DNA of 64,000 nt from Fimbriimonadia bacterium (GTDB taxonomy: Bacteria > Armatimonadota > Fimbriimonadia > Fimbriimonadales > GBS-DC), in NCBI GenBank assembly GCA_026129765.1, contig JAHCHP010000006.1:94644-158643 (forward strand), read 5' to 3'. Numbering within the stretch: position 1 is the stretch's first letter; each line of letters opens with the position of its first letter. Below are positions 1 to 7,921 of the stretch, piece by piece. Below the pieces are notes generated by a model that made no database searches, was not told where the DNA came from, and was given only the letters and a program-made list of their open reading frames with translations. The position numbers and the translations under genes were made by a program.

Positions 1-1
1 T

Positions 2-1072
2 ATGACCGCGCCCGAAGAACTCTTGGAGCGTTTTGCGCGCGCGGCGCAGGAGCGCAATATCCGCGTGTTGTATGTCCGGCTTCCCATGAGCGCGAGCCAA
101 CCGCCCGATGAAAACGCGCTTGAGTTTCTGAAGCAATTGCAACGATACCTTTTGCGAGAAGGCTTGGAGATCAAATCGGCGCGTCCTTTTGAACCGTTGA
201 ACCCTCCCGTTTGGCTCTTTATGTTGGCGGGCGCAGGGGCGGGCGCGTTGTTGGGCTGGGGAGCCACTCTGCTGAAACCCGAACGCGCTTGGGTCGTTTT
301 GCCCCTGTTGGGAGCCATCGTTTTGGGCGCGCTTTGTTATACGGAACTGGGGCGCAAAGTGGCGGCTCTTACGGCAGCGGTCGCGTTTCCTACTGTTGCC
401 TTTTTACAATTGAGAGAGCCTCCCGTTTTTTCGTGGGGCGTGTTGGCGCGCGCGCTGCTGTCGGTGTTTTGCTGGAGCGTTTTGGGCGCGCTTTTGGTGG
501 TGGGGCTGTTGGCAGAGAGCCGTTTCTTGGTCAAAGCAGACCAATTTTCGGGTATCAAGTTGGCGCACGTTTTACCGATGTTGTTAGTGGGAATGATGTT
601 CGCCTACCGGGTGTATGGGGCAGAGAACATTCGCGCTTTGCTGAGCCAACCCGTCTTTTGGCGGCAGGCAGCGGTCGCGCTGGTACTGATGGGGGCAGTG
701 GGTTTTATGCTGATTCGTTCTGGCAACGAGGCGCCCACTGCCGTGCCAGGTTGGGAATTGAAATTGCGTTCGCTTTTGGAGCGCGCGCTGTCGGTTCGCC
801 CTCGAACGAAAGAGTTTCTGATTGGCTATCCTGCTTTGGTGGTCGCGTTGGGGCTTTACTTTTCTCAGAGGCGCGCCTATCTTCCGCTTTGGATGATGAT
901 CGCGGCGATTGGGCAGGTCTCGCTCATCAATACCTTTTGTCATTTGCATTCGCCATTGCTGGTATCGGCAACGCGTACCGGTTGGAGTATATTGATCGGG
1001 CTGGTGTTGGGCGCGGTCGCGCTTTGGGCGATTTTACGATGGGTAGCGCAAGAGAAGAAAAATCAGGTATGA
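2..1072 (+). CDS. DUF5693 family multi-pass membrane protein, C-terminal part (5'-truncated by window)
   Basis: The reading frame is already open at the left edge, so the first ATG is probably internal and the true start lies upstream. Seen: a soluble N-terminal stretch with the segment RNIRVLYVRL near residues 19-28, then about eight hydrophobic helices between residues 70 and 347, and a short basic tail ending NQV. The soluble-then-membrane plan and the RNIRxLYxR motif resemble DUF5693 membrane proteins, which in other bacteria sit beside csaB-type polysaccharide pyruvyl transferases; a role in cell envelope polysaccharide is only inferred. The last ten bases overlap the 3' end of the convergent MazF-like toxin, and the final codons are duplicated downstream (see the direct repeats at 1059 and 1716). 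Confidence 0.7.
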   Translation: MTAPEELLERFARAAQERNIRVLYVRLPMSASQPPDENALEFLKQLQRYLLREGLEIKSARPFEPLNPPVWLFMLAGAGAGALLGWGATLLKPERAWVVLPLLGAIVLGALCYTELGRKVAALTAAVAFPTVAFLQLREPPVFSWGVLARALLSVFCWSVLGALLVVGLLAESRFLVKADQFSGIKLAHVLPMLLVGMMFAYRVYGAENIRALLSQPVFWRQAAVALVLMGAVGFMLIRSGNEAPTAVPGWELKLRSLLERALSVRPRTKEFLIGYPALVVALGLYFSQRRAYLPLWMMIAAIGQVSLINTFCHLHSPLLVSATRTGWSILIGLVLGAVALWAILRWVAQEKKNQV

Positions 1073-1081
1073 CTTATATTA
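1059..1081. repeat. Left copy of 23-bp direct repeat flanking the MazF cassette
   Basis: Matches 1716-1738 at 21 of 23 positions, with 14 identical bases in a row at the left end. It contains the last codons and stop of the DUF5693 gene. Confidence 0.7.
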
Positions 1082-1398
1082 AGAAGGTCTTTCAAAACGA
1101 TGTGTACCTTGTTCCAGTCACTTTGACTTAGAATACCTAAGGAACGCTCAATCAAAGATTTTTCAAGAGTTGCTAATTTATGAATCCTTACAATGGATTG
1201 AGCAAGTAACCCCGCCTGTTGCCAATCGACGATTTCTACATCGAAATCAGAACGTTTGACTTGACTACTGATTCGCGCTACTATCACGTCTCCATCATTG
1301 GTATCTTTAAGCACCAATGCGGGGCGTCTCTTACCTTGATTTAGTCCCGTATATGGGAAAAACAGAAGAACTACTTCACCCGGTGAAAGTATGCTCAT
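1063..1398 (-). CDS. PemK/MazF-like toxin
   Basis: A 111-residue protein with the N-terminal layout of the PemK/MazF family: GEVVLLFFPYTG (residues 7-18) followed by GKRRPALVL (22-30), which in the family forms the start of the SH3-like barrel of an mRNA interferase. The start ATG overlaps the antitoxin stop in an ATGA arrangement (1395-1398), indicating translational coupling with the upstream partner. The 3' end overlaps the convergent DUF5693 gene by ten bases. Activity as an endoribonuclease is family knowledge, not shown here. The pair lies between two 23-bp direct repeats, so it looks like an inserted cassette. Confidence 0.8.
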   Translation of the reverse strand: MSILSPGEVVLLFFPYTGLNQGKRRPALVLKDTNDGDVIVARISSQVKRSDFDVEIVDWQQAGLLAQSIVRIHKLATLEKSLIERSLGILSQSDWNKVHIVLKDLLNISHT

Positions 1399-1640
1399 GG
1401 TTTTTCTAATGAATCATACATTGAATCAGAATCATCGTATCCAGAGAAAAACTGTTCCGCTGTTGCGCGCGACCAAGCGGAAGCAGTATGTTCATTGGAA
1501 TGCTCGTCAACTAATATCAGCAAACGCACGATTTCGCCAGGCGGTAGCAAATCGATCAAGTAGTCTGGTATTTCGAGTTTTCCGTCTGCAGTCACTTTAA
1601 CGGGACACTCATAGGCTTTCACTTGGTGCAATGTATTCAT
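1395..1640 (-). CDS. Putative antitoxin partner of MazF-like toxin
   Basis: An 81-residue acidic protein directly upstream of the toxin gene, overlapping it by four bases. Residues 14-40 (KVTADGKLEIPDYLIDLLPPGE) look like the small beta-type DNA-binding or 'prevent' segment seen in AbrB/MazE-like antitoxins, followed by a hydrophobic strand and an acidic C-terminus rich in Asp, Ser and Glu that could wrap the toxin. The longer frame to 1697 is less likely because its added N-terminus is unrelated hydrophobic sequence; the ATG at 1640 has a GGAGG about 14 bases upstream, which is a rather long spacing. Family assignment is by position and is therefore tentative. Confidence 0.65.
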   Translation of the reverse strand: MNTLHQVKAYECPVKVTADGKLEIPDYLIDLLPPGEIVRLLILVDEHSNEHTASAWSRATAEQFFSGYDDSDSMYDSLEKP

Positions 1641-1715
1641 CTTAGGTTGAATCGCCTCCAACAGTATTATACACGTTGTTGTTGCCAAAATGCGCATTGG
1701 TGTTAACCATATGAG

Positions 1716-1738
1716 AAAATCAGGTATGATTTATCTTA
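1716..1738. repeat. Right copy of 23-bp direct repeat flanking the MazF cassette
   Basis: Matches 1059-1081 with two mismatches. Read in the DUF5693 frame it still gives the residues NQV followed by TGA, so it looks like the original 3' end of that gene, separated from it by the inserted toxin-antitoxin pair. Confidence 0.7.
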
Positions 1739-1796
1739 CGGACAGCCGATGTTTCGCCTGTTGTTCAAAAGTTTGTCCGGTTTTGAGTTTTTTTTG
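1739..1796 (+). terminator. Possible Rho-independent terminator, now displaced from the DUF5693 gene
   Basis: CGGACA at 1739-1744 can pair with TGTCCG at 1774-1779, followed by a T-rich run to 1796. It directly follows the right repeat copy. The loop is large, so the prediction is weak. The rest of 1797-1917 is the leader of the next gene. Confidence 0.4.
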
Positions 1797-1917
1797 AGTC
1801 TTTACTTTAGGGAGCCTCCACATGGAGTCGCCGCTTTGTGCCAAGGAAAGGAAAGAAACAACGCATGGCTGCGTCTTGTGTGGATCGGTTACCCAATCAA
1901 AAGGTGGTGAAAACTTT

Positions 1918-2742
1918 ATGAGACGCGCTATTCTATTGCTTGCGGTTTACTCAGCTTTATCCAGCGCTGCCCTCGCGGCAGATCGCACAACGCTCTATGG
2001 TATGACCTACGACGGCTATCTTCTGAAAATTGACCGTCTGACTGGTGCAGGAACCGTGATTCGTGGTCAATTAGCCCCTCAATATCGCAGTATTGACAGC
2101 CTGGAGTTCGTCGACAATAAGTTCTACGCCTCGTACGATGGCGGTCGAATCGTTAAGTTCGGCTTCAATTCCGGCGATGAAGTCGTAGTGGGTGACAGTG
2201 GTCTTCCCTATGTAGAAGCCTTAGCCGCCGATTCGACCGACCGTTTGTTTGCCAGCGTCTCCCGCGACAATGATGTTTCCGCGGAAGGCGTGGGGCAGGT
2301 GAACCTAACGAATGGATCGGTTTCCAGCATCGTCGACTCTGCGGATATGTCTGTGGCTTGGGATATGGATGCCATGGCTTTCGATACCTTTGACCGTCTT
2401 TTTGGCATCAATCTGGACAATCCTCGCAAACTGTTCCAGTTTAACAAACTCACGGGCGCGATCACGAACGCGGTAGACTTGACCAATATCTATCCTGCGA
2501 TGACGATTTTGCCTCGGTTTGATACCTTTTATGCTGCCAGCACCGACACCGTTTTCCTCTCCAGCACGCCTGCCGATCTCTACATTCTTGACCAGTTCAC
2601 CGGCAACGAGACTCTGGTCGGCAGCATTGGCTACGCGAATGTGACGGGCTTGACTTTTGGACCGGTGCCGGAGCCTGCCAGTCTGCTCGCGTTGGGAGCA
2701 GGTTTGGTGGGTCTAACTGCCAAACGGCGTAAACGCGCATGA
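1918..2742 (+). CDS. Secreted PEP-CTERM sorting domain protein with YncE/DUF4394-like repeats
   Basis: A 274-residue protein. Residues 1-19 form a signal peptide (MRRAILLLAVYSALSSAALA, cleavage after ALA). The middle has several strand-rich repeats of the type YGMTYDGYLLKIDRLTGAG and LFGINLDNPRKLFQFNKLTG, resembling beta-propeller blades. The C-terminus is a textbook PEP-CTERM tail: VPEPAS, a hydrophobic helix, and a terminal cluster KRRKRA, which directs sorting by an exosortase. The ATG at 1918 was chosen over an upstream in-frame ATG at 1822 because the signal peptide starts here and a GGTGG lies just upstream. Substrate or binding partner unknown. Confidence 0.75.
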   Translation: MRRAILLLAVYSALSSAALAADRTTLYGMTYDGYLLKIDRLTGAGTVIRGQLAPQYRSIDSLEFVDNKFYASYDGGRIVKFGFNSGDEVVVGDSGLPYVEALAADSTDRLFASVSRDNDVSAEGVGQVNLTNGSVSSIVDSADMSVAWDMDAMAFDTFDRLFGINLDNPRKLFQFNKLTGAITNAVDLTNIYPAMTILPRFDTFYAASTDTVFLSSTPADLYILDQFTGNETLVGSIGYANVTGLTFGPVPEPASLLALGAGLVGLTAKRRKRA

Positions 2743-2750
2743 GACCATGG

Positions 2751-2777
2751 GCATGAGAGGCAAACTACCTCTCATGC
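2751..2777 (+). terminator. Hairpin between PEP-CTERM gene and trpF
   Basis: Perfect 10-bp inverted repeat GCATGAGAGG / CCTCTCATGC with a 7-base loop, eight bases after the PEP-CTERM stop and 11 bases before the trpF ATG. There is no T-run, so it may be a 3' stabiliser, or a structure affecting trpF translation, rather than a terminator. Confidence 0.5.
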
Positions 2778-2788
2778 CTTCTCCAAAA

Positions 2789-3445
2789 ATGTTTGTCAAA
2801 ATCTGTGGAATCACCCGCTTGACCGATGCCCAAGCGGCGGCGCAGTCGGGAGCAAACGCGCTCGGTTTTGTTTTTGAGCCAACCAGTAAGCGTTTTTTCG
2901 CGCGCGATTTAGATTGGACCCAGTGGGTTTCGCGAACCCCCATGCCCCGTGTCCTGGTGGCAGCGACCGCCGAGACCATTCCACAATCCCTTCCAGAAAT
3001 TGCGCTGTTCCAGGCTTTACAAATCTATGGAACCTCCAACCCCACCGAACTCTTAGCATCGCCGTTTATGAGCCCTGTCTTGGCTCAAAATCTATCGCTT
3101 TGGATCGCCTTTCGCGTGGCAGCGCAAACGGACCCAGGCACTTTGATAAAATCGATGACGGCTTGGGAACCCTATGCGGATTATTTCTTGCTGGATGCGT
3201 ATGATCCGGGGGCATTGGGCGGCACAGGCAAGACTTTAGATTGGGAGATTGCCCGCACCATCGTCAAGCAGTCGCCGCGCCCCGTGCTGCTGGCTGGCGG
3301 CTTAACACCCAACAATGTGCAAGACGCGATTCGCGCTGTTCTCCCTTTTGGCGTGGATGTCAGTACCGGAGTCGAAAGCGCGCCTGGAGTGAAGTCAGAA
3401 AAGAAAATCGGTGAGTTTATTCAAAACGCGCGCGCGACAGGGTAG
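2789..3445 (+). CDS. trpF: Phosphoribosylanthranilate isomerase
   Basis: A 218-residue single TIM barrel that isomerises N-(5'-phosphoribosyl)anthranilate in tryptophan synthesis. Visible family motifs: VKICGIT at residues 3-9 with the catalytic Cys, ALGFVFEPTSKR near 29-40, the catalytic Asp in FLLDAYDPGALGGTGK, the phosphate-binding LLAGGLTPNNV, and GVDVSTGVESAPGVK near the end. The start at 2789 was chosen because the family begins just before KICG; no Shine-Dalgarno is evident and the upstream in-frame ATGs fall inside the hairpin. No other trp gene is in the window, so the gene stands outside a trp operon. pepF follows after 32 bases. Confidence 0.92.
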   Translation: MFVKICGITRLTDAQAAAQSGANALGFVFEPTSKRFFARDLDWTQWVSRTPMPRVLVAATAETIPQSLPEIALFQALQIYGTSNPTELLASPFMSPVLAQNLSLWIAFRVAAQTDPGTLIKSMTAWEPYADYFLLDAYDPGALGGTGKTLDWEIARTIVKQSPRPVLLAGGLTPNNVQDAIRAVLPFGVDVSTGVESAPGVKSEKKIGEFIQNARATG

Positions 3446-3477
3446 AATTCTTGATTAGAATTGGAGAAAAAACCGTT

Positions 3478-5271
3478 ATGGATAAAAACAAAACCTTACC
3501 GCGCTGGGATATGAGCGTTATTTATCCCAGTTTAGATTCCCCGCAATTTGAGCGCGACTTCCGCGCATTGATGCGTTCTATCGAAGATTTATACGGACTT
3601 TTTGAGGAATTTGGGATTCAAAAAACAGAGTCCCCACCCGATACCGCTGCCGCCGCGAAAACCTTCGATTATGTGGCGAAACAGTTGAACGAGCTGATGG
3701 AGTCGCACCGTATGCTGACGGCGTATGTTTATGGGTTTGTGACGACCGACTCGCGTGATGATTTTGCGCAGGCGCGACTGAGCGAACTGCAAAAACATTC
3801 GGTCAAACTGACCCAGTGCATCACGCGCTTCACCGCCTGGATTGGGTCTTTGGATGTGGAAGCGTTAATCGGCGCGTCCGAATATGCGCAGGACCATGCT
3901 TTTGCGCTGAGAAAAGCTAAAGTCGATGCGGAACATCTCATGTCGCCTGTGGAGGAAGCATTAGCGGTGGAGATGCGTTTGACGGGCGGAACCGCCTGGG
4001 GCAAGTTGCATGGCAATATCACCTCGCAAATTACGGTGCCGGTGGAGTTAGAGGGCGAGACACAAGAGTTGACCATGAGCGAGACGCGCAATCTGGCTTA
4101 TGACAAAAATCGGGAGACGCGCCGCGCAGGTTTTGAAGCGGAAATGAAGGCATGGGCGAAACATGCGCTGCCTTTGGCTGCCGCCATGAACAGCATCAAA
4201 GGCGAAACCGCATTGCTGGCGCGCAAGCGAGGTTGGGAGTCCGCGCTGCATGCGGCGGTCTTCCAGAACAATATCGATATCGAGACCCTGGAAGCCATGA
4301 TGACGGCTGCGCGAGAATCGTTCCCCATGTTCCGTCGCTATTTCCAACTGAAGGCGCGTATGTTAGGGGTTCCGAAATTAGCGTGGTACGACATCTTCGC
4401 GCCGGTGGGCGAGGGGGTTCGCGTTTGGGAGTATGACGAGGCGAGCCAATTTATTGTGGAGCAGTTCGCCGCCTACTCTCCTAAAATGAGTGAGTTCGCT
4501 GCGCGCGCCTTTAAAGAGAACTGGGTTGATGCTCCGCCCGCGCCAGGGAAGCGCGATGGCGCGTTTTGTATGGGAGTGCGCAAAGATGAGTCACGCATTT
4601 TGATGAACTACAAACCTGCCTTTGGCGGGCTAAGCACGCTGGCGCATGAGTTAGGACATGCTTATCATAACCTCTGTTTAGCGAACCGCACAATGATCCA
4701 GCACCAGACCCCGATGACGCTCGCCGAAACCGCCAGTATCTTCTGCGAGACGATCATCCGGCAAGCCAGCCTGAAAGACGCCGACAAGCAGGAACAGATC
4801 GCGATCTTGGAAGCCTCCTTGCAAGGCGCATGCCAAGTGGTCGTGGACATCAGCAGTCGTTTCCTGTTTGAGAAGAACACGATTGAACGCCGTCAAGAGC
4901 GCGAGTTGTCGGTGGAGGAACTGTGTAACATCATGCGGCAGGCTCAGATGGATACCTATGGAGAAGGGATAGACCAGGAAACTTTCCATACCTATATGTG
5001 GGCTTCCAAACCGCATTACTACGGCAGCGCATTTTACAACTATCCCTACATGTTCGGTTTGCTGTTCGGGTTGGGGCTTTACGCGCTCTACCAGCAAGAC
5101 CCAGACGGTTTTCGCGCCCGCTATGACGATTTGCTCTCCAGCACCGGTATGGCTGATGCTGCTACCCTCGCGCAGCAGTTTGGTTTCGACATTCGAACGC
5201 CTGATTTCTGGCGCGCCAGCCTGAGTCAGATCGGGCAGGATGTGGACCTGCTGGAGTCGCTGATTGCGTGA
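3478..5271 (+). CDS. pepF: Oligoendopeptidase F family, M3 metallopeptidase
   Basis: A 597-residue cytosolic zinc peptidase that cleaves short peptides. The active-site helix HELGHAYHN starts at about residue 390, with the downstream family block QTPMTLAETASIF giving the third zinc ligand Glu. Length matches the M3B family. The start ATG at 3478 has GGAG about 11 bases upstream; a TTG at 3451 is also in frame but lies at the expected transcription start of a TAGAAT box (3443-3448). Its stop shares a base with the ATG of the next gene (TGATG), so the peptidase and the presenilin-like membrane protein are almost certainly co-translated, which suggests a shared role in peptide turnover. Confidence 0.92.
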   Translation: MDKNKTLPRWDMSVIYPSLDSPQFERDFRALMRSIEDLYGLFEEFGIQKTESPPDTAAAAKTFDYVAKQLNELMESHRMLTAYVYGFVTTDSRDDFAQARLSELQKHSVKLTQCITRFTAWIGSLDVEALIGASEYAQDHAFALRKAKVDAEHLMSPVEEALAVEMRLTGGTAWGKLHGNITSQITVPVELEGETQELTMSETRNLAYDKNRETRRAGFEAEMKAWAKHALPLAAAMNSIKGETALLARKRGWESALHAAVFQNNIDIETLEAMMTAARESFPMFRRYFQLKARMLGVPKLAWYDIFAPVGEGVRVWEYDEASQFIVEQFAAYSPKMSEFAARAFKENWVDAPPAPGKRDGAFCMGVRKDESRILMNYKPAFGGLSTLAHELGHAYHNLCLANRTMIQHQTPMTLAETASIFCETIIRQASLKDADKQEQIAILEASLQGACQVVVDISSRFLFEKNTIERRQERELSVEELCNIMRQAQMDTYGEGIDQETFHTYMWASKPHYYGSAFYNYPYMFGLLFGLGLYALYQQDPDGFRARYDDLLSSTGMADAATLAQQFGFDIRTPDFWRASLSQIGQDVDLLESLIA

Positions 5272-6131
5272 TGAAAGCGCGCTGGTATGAAGGCGCGTTG
5301 TGGGTTGCGTTCTTCCTTCTGGTCGTCTGGGTTACCCCGCTCATCCATGTGCCTCTGTCATGGGTGAGCGTCGGAACCGCCTTGACGACGCTGCTCTTCA
5401 TGCCGGTGGTCATCATGCTGGCAGTCAGTTTAACCCGTTGGGGAGAGGCGTGGTGGTCGGGTCCGGTCATGCTGGCGGCAGGGCTGTTTTGTTGGCAGCT
5501 TATGCTCCGCCTGCCAGAAGCGATGGGCTGGTTTCCGCCACCCCCCCCTCATCAGAAACCGGACTGGCTGGTCCCGTTTATTTTCTATCGGGGTGTCTTC
5601 AGTTTGACCCTTCTCATCGCGGCGGTGGGTTTAGGACGGACGATTGCGCTGGCAATTCGTGAAAAGAATCTGCTTGCGCCGGTGGTTCCGTTTTCCGCGA
5701 TTGTCGACATGCTGACCGTCTTTTCGCCAGGCGGATTTGTAAAACAGATGCTTCAGAACGCCCCGGAAGTGGTGGCGAAAGCCAGCGTGGCGGTTCCTGC
5801 GGCGGGCGCGGTGGTTAGGCAGGATATCGCGCCGACAGCAATAATTGGGGTGGGCGATTTTATCTTTTTGGCGATGTATGCTGCTTGCCTGCATAAGTTT
5901 CAGATGCGAACCAAGCCCACGATTTTGGGTTTTATCGGCGTTTTAACGCTTTATCTCTGGATGGTACTGTTTATACCGGGCTTCACGAAGCTGCCCGCTT
6001 TGGTCCCCATGGCGGCGGTCTTTTTGATCGTCAATTGGAGAGAGTTCCAACTGAACCGCTCAGAAAAAATTGCCAGTATCGCGGTCGTGTTGTTGGCAAC
6101 TGGCATCATAGCCTACCTCTTTTGGCGGTAA
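5271..6131 (+). CDS. Presenilin-like intramembrane aspartyl protease (A22-type), putative
   Basis: A 286-residue polytopic membrane protein with about nine hydrophobic segments. Three motifs in the right order match presenilin: VDMLTVFSPGGF with Asp146 (presenilin has YDLVAVLCPKGP), GVGDFIF with Asp196 (presenilin GLGDFIF), and LPALVP at residues 241-246 (the PAL motif, presenilin LPALPI). Between the two Asp residues lies a loop of about 45 residues, as in presenilins. Such proteins cleave peptide bonds inside the membrane. The ATG at 5271 overlaps the pepF stop; a GTG at 5268 is the alternative. Family assignment is from motif reading only, but the three coincident motifs make a chance match unlikely. 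Physiological substrate unknown; coupling to an oligopeptidase suggests clearance of membrane peptides. Confidence 0.75.
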   Translation: MKARWYEGALWVAFFLLVVWVTPLIHVPLSWVSVGTALTTLLFMPVVIMLAVSLTRWGEAWWSGPVMLAAGLFCWQLMLRLPEAMGWFPPPPPHQKPDWLVPFIFYRGVFSLTLLIAAVGLGRTIALAIREKNLLAPVVPFSAIVDMLTVFSPGGFVKQMLQNAPEVVAKASVAVPAAGAVVRQDIAPTAIIGVGDFIFLAMYAACLHKFQMRTKPTILGFIGVLTLYLWMVLFIPGFTKLPALVPMAAVFLIVNWREFQLNRSEKIASIAVVLLATGIIAYLFWR

Positions 6132-6203
6132 ATCTTAAACAGAATTCGCATAAAATCTACCGTTTTGATTAGGTTTTTCAGCCCGAAAACAGTGATCTCC
6201 GTC

Positions 6204-6223
6204 ATTCCTGCGAACGCGGGAAT
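6204..6223. repeat. dRS3/REP-like palindrome ATTCCTGCG-aa-CGCGGGAAT
   Basis: A 20-base palindrome with one G-U wobble in the stem, set in the context gtc...cc. It closely resembles the dispersed GTCATTCCCGCG...CGCGGGAATCC repeats known from many bacteria. Only one copy is present in this window. Confidence 0.5.
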
Positions 6224-6418
6224 CCACGAAAATCATTCGGTTTCGAGAAACTTTATTGCGAAGCCAATCCATGCTTAATTCCGTATTGGGAGCCGCTCAT
6301 GTCCCGAAACCCTGCTTGTAAGAACCCCTCATTTTGACCGTGTAACTCTATGTAGAAAATAATATGCCTACTCTGACTGCAAACGTACCCCTTGCTCAGA
6401 GTTTTGGCGCTCTCCTGA

Positions 6419-6456
6419 AACCGCTTGATCCCGTAGCCAAGCGGTTTTTTCTTTTT
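6419..6456 (+). terminator. Rho-independent terminator upstream of argH
   Basis: AACCGCTTG (6419-6427) pairs with CAAGCGGTT (6438-6446) around a 10-base loop and is followed by TTTTCTTTTT. It lies 280 bases after the presenilin-like gene and 78 bases before argH, so it could end a small transcript or act as a leader terminator. Confidence 0.65.
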
Positions 6457-6533
6457 GCAAAGACCGGCTTGGAACAGGACTCGGCAGCGCAATCGCGAAT
6501 CTGAACCGTATGCAGCGAAAGGAACCAGAAAAA

Positions 6534-7919
6534 ATGTGGGGCGGTCGATTTGGAAAGGGACCGGCTCCTGAAGCGGAAGATTTTACGCGATCAATTCATA
6601 TCGATGCGCGGTTGTGGGAACAAGATATTGCGGGCAGCTTGGCGCATATCCGCATGTTGGCGGCGCGCGGGGTGGTTTCGCCTCAAGAAGCCAATCAAAT
6701 TGTGCAGGGCTTACTTGATTTGAAACGCGCGATTGAGACCGGAAAGGTCATGATCGATCCCAGCGTGGAAGACATACATACTTTTATCGAGACTAAATTG
6801 CGAGAGAAGGTTGGACCGGTCGCAGGCAAATTGCATACTGCCCGCAGCCGGAACGATCAAGTGGTCACCGATTTGCGGCTCTGGACACGGGACGCTTTGC
6901 AGGATGTGCAATTATCGCTGCATATGCTTCAACAGACGCTGATCGACTTGGCGGAAGAACACCTGCAGACCCTGATGCCCGGCTTGACTCATCAACAACA
7001 CGCGCAACCCGTCACGCTGGCGCATCACCTGATGGCGTACTTCTGGATGTTGGAACGCGACCATGAGCGACTGAGTCAATCCCATCACCGGATGAACTTA
7101 AGTCCGTTGGGGGCGGGCGCGCTGGCAGGCACTTCGATTCCTATCGACCCCATTATCACCGCTTCCGAATTGCAGTTTAACGATGTGATTCCTAATAGCA
7201 TGGATGCGGTTTCCGACCGTGATTTTGTGGCGGAAACTCTCTTTGTCTATGCGCTGATGATGACCCATCTTTCAAGGTTGGCGCAGGAACTGATTCTGTG
7301 GAGCGCGCCGGAGTATGGTTTTGTGGAGTTGGACGATAGCTATACCACCGGCAGCAGTCTCATGCCGCAAAAGAAGAATCCTGATGTGATGGAACTGATC
7401 CGTGGGCGTTCGGCGCGCGCCATTGGCAATCTGACCGCTATGCTGACCACCCTCAAAGGGCTGACCCTGACCTATCATCGCGATTTACAAGATGATAAAA
7501 CGATTCTGTTTGAAACGCACGATTTTATGCTGCCTGCCTTGAATCTGACCAACTCCGTATTGTCTTCTGCGGTCTGGAACACAGAACGTATGCGTCAAGC
7601 CGTCATAGGCGATTATTCCACCGCGACTGAATTAGCCAACTATTTGGTGACAAAAGGGGTTCCGTTCCGGGAGGCGCATAAACTCACAGGGCAGATTGTG
7701 TTGTCTTGCGTCCAGCAAGGCAAACCCCTGGAGGCATTGACGGTTGAGGAACTAAGCGCATATCATAAAACGATTGGGGAAGATGTCCTACAGGCGCTTC
7801 AACCGGAGCATGCCGTGGCGTCTTCGTTGTCTCAGACGGGAACCGCGCCACTCGTTGTTCAAGCGCAAATAGAACTGGCAAGAGAGACCTTGAAAAATCA
7901 CCGGCGGCTGGGCGGCTGA
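6534..7919 (+). CDS. argH: Argininosuccinate lyase
   Basis: A 461-residue enzyme that splits argininosuccinate to arginine and fumarate, last step of arginine synthesis. It begins MWGGRFGKG as the family does, carries HTARSRNDQV (substrate binding) and the fumarase/lyase signature GSSLMPQKKNPD. The start at 6534 is preferred because WGGRF is normally within a few residues of the N-terminus and an AAAGGAA lies about ten bases upstream; an in-frame ATG at 6510 adds eight residues and cannot be excluded. No other arg gene is adjacent. It converges on the DUF1854 gene with a two-base gap. Confidence 0.95.
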   Translation: MWGGRFGKGPAPEAEDFTRSIHIDARLWEQDIAGSLAHIRMLAARGVVSPQEANQIVQGLLDLKRAIETGKVMIDPSVEDIHTFIETKLREKVGPVAGKLHTARSRNDQVVTDLRLWTRDALQDVQLSLHMLQQTLIDLAEEHLQTLMPGLTHQQHAQPVTLAHHLMAYFWMLERDHERLSQSHHRMNLSPLGAGALAGTSIPIDPIITASELQFNDVIPNSMDAVSDRDFVAETLFVYALMMTHLSRLAQELILWSAPEYGFVELDDSYTTGSSLMPQKKNPDVMELIRGRSARAIGNLTAMLTTLKGLTLTYHRDLQDDKTILFETHDFMLPALNLTNSVLSSAVWNTERMRQAVIGDYSTATELANYLVTKGVPFREAHKLTGQIVLSCVQQGKPLEALTVEELSAYHKTIGEDVLQALQPEHAVASSLSQTGTAPLVVQAQIELARETLKNHRRLGG

Positions 7920-7921
7920 GA

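Larger units (their letters stand above)
6132..6509. other. Intergenic region with a palindromic repeat and a terminator-like hairpin
   Basis: 378 bases without a convincing gene. It holds a short palindrome at 6204-6223 and a hairpin with T-run at 6419-6456. The 150 bases before that hairpin could be a small RNA or a leader upstream of argH, but no known family was recognised. A 79-residue minus-strand frame here reads through the hairpin and has no protein-like features. Confidence 0.5.

Noticed and set aside
211..1131. 306-codon plus-strand frame overlapping the DUF5693 gene
   Set aside because: Its product is rich in Gly, Arg and Ala with no domain, while the other frame gives a coherent membrane protein; it is a high-GC shadow frame.
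1124..1140. GGTATTCT-like box on the minus strand inside the MazF-like gene
   Set aside because: It encodes conserved-looking toxin residues and no start codon follows at the right distance.
6253..6492. 79-codon minus-strand frame in the argH upstream gap
   Set aside because: It reads through a terminator hairpin and shows no protein-like pattern or ribosome site.
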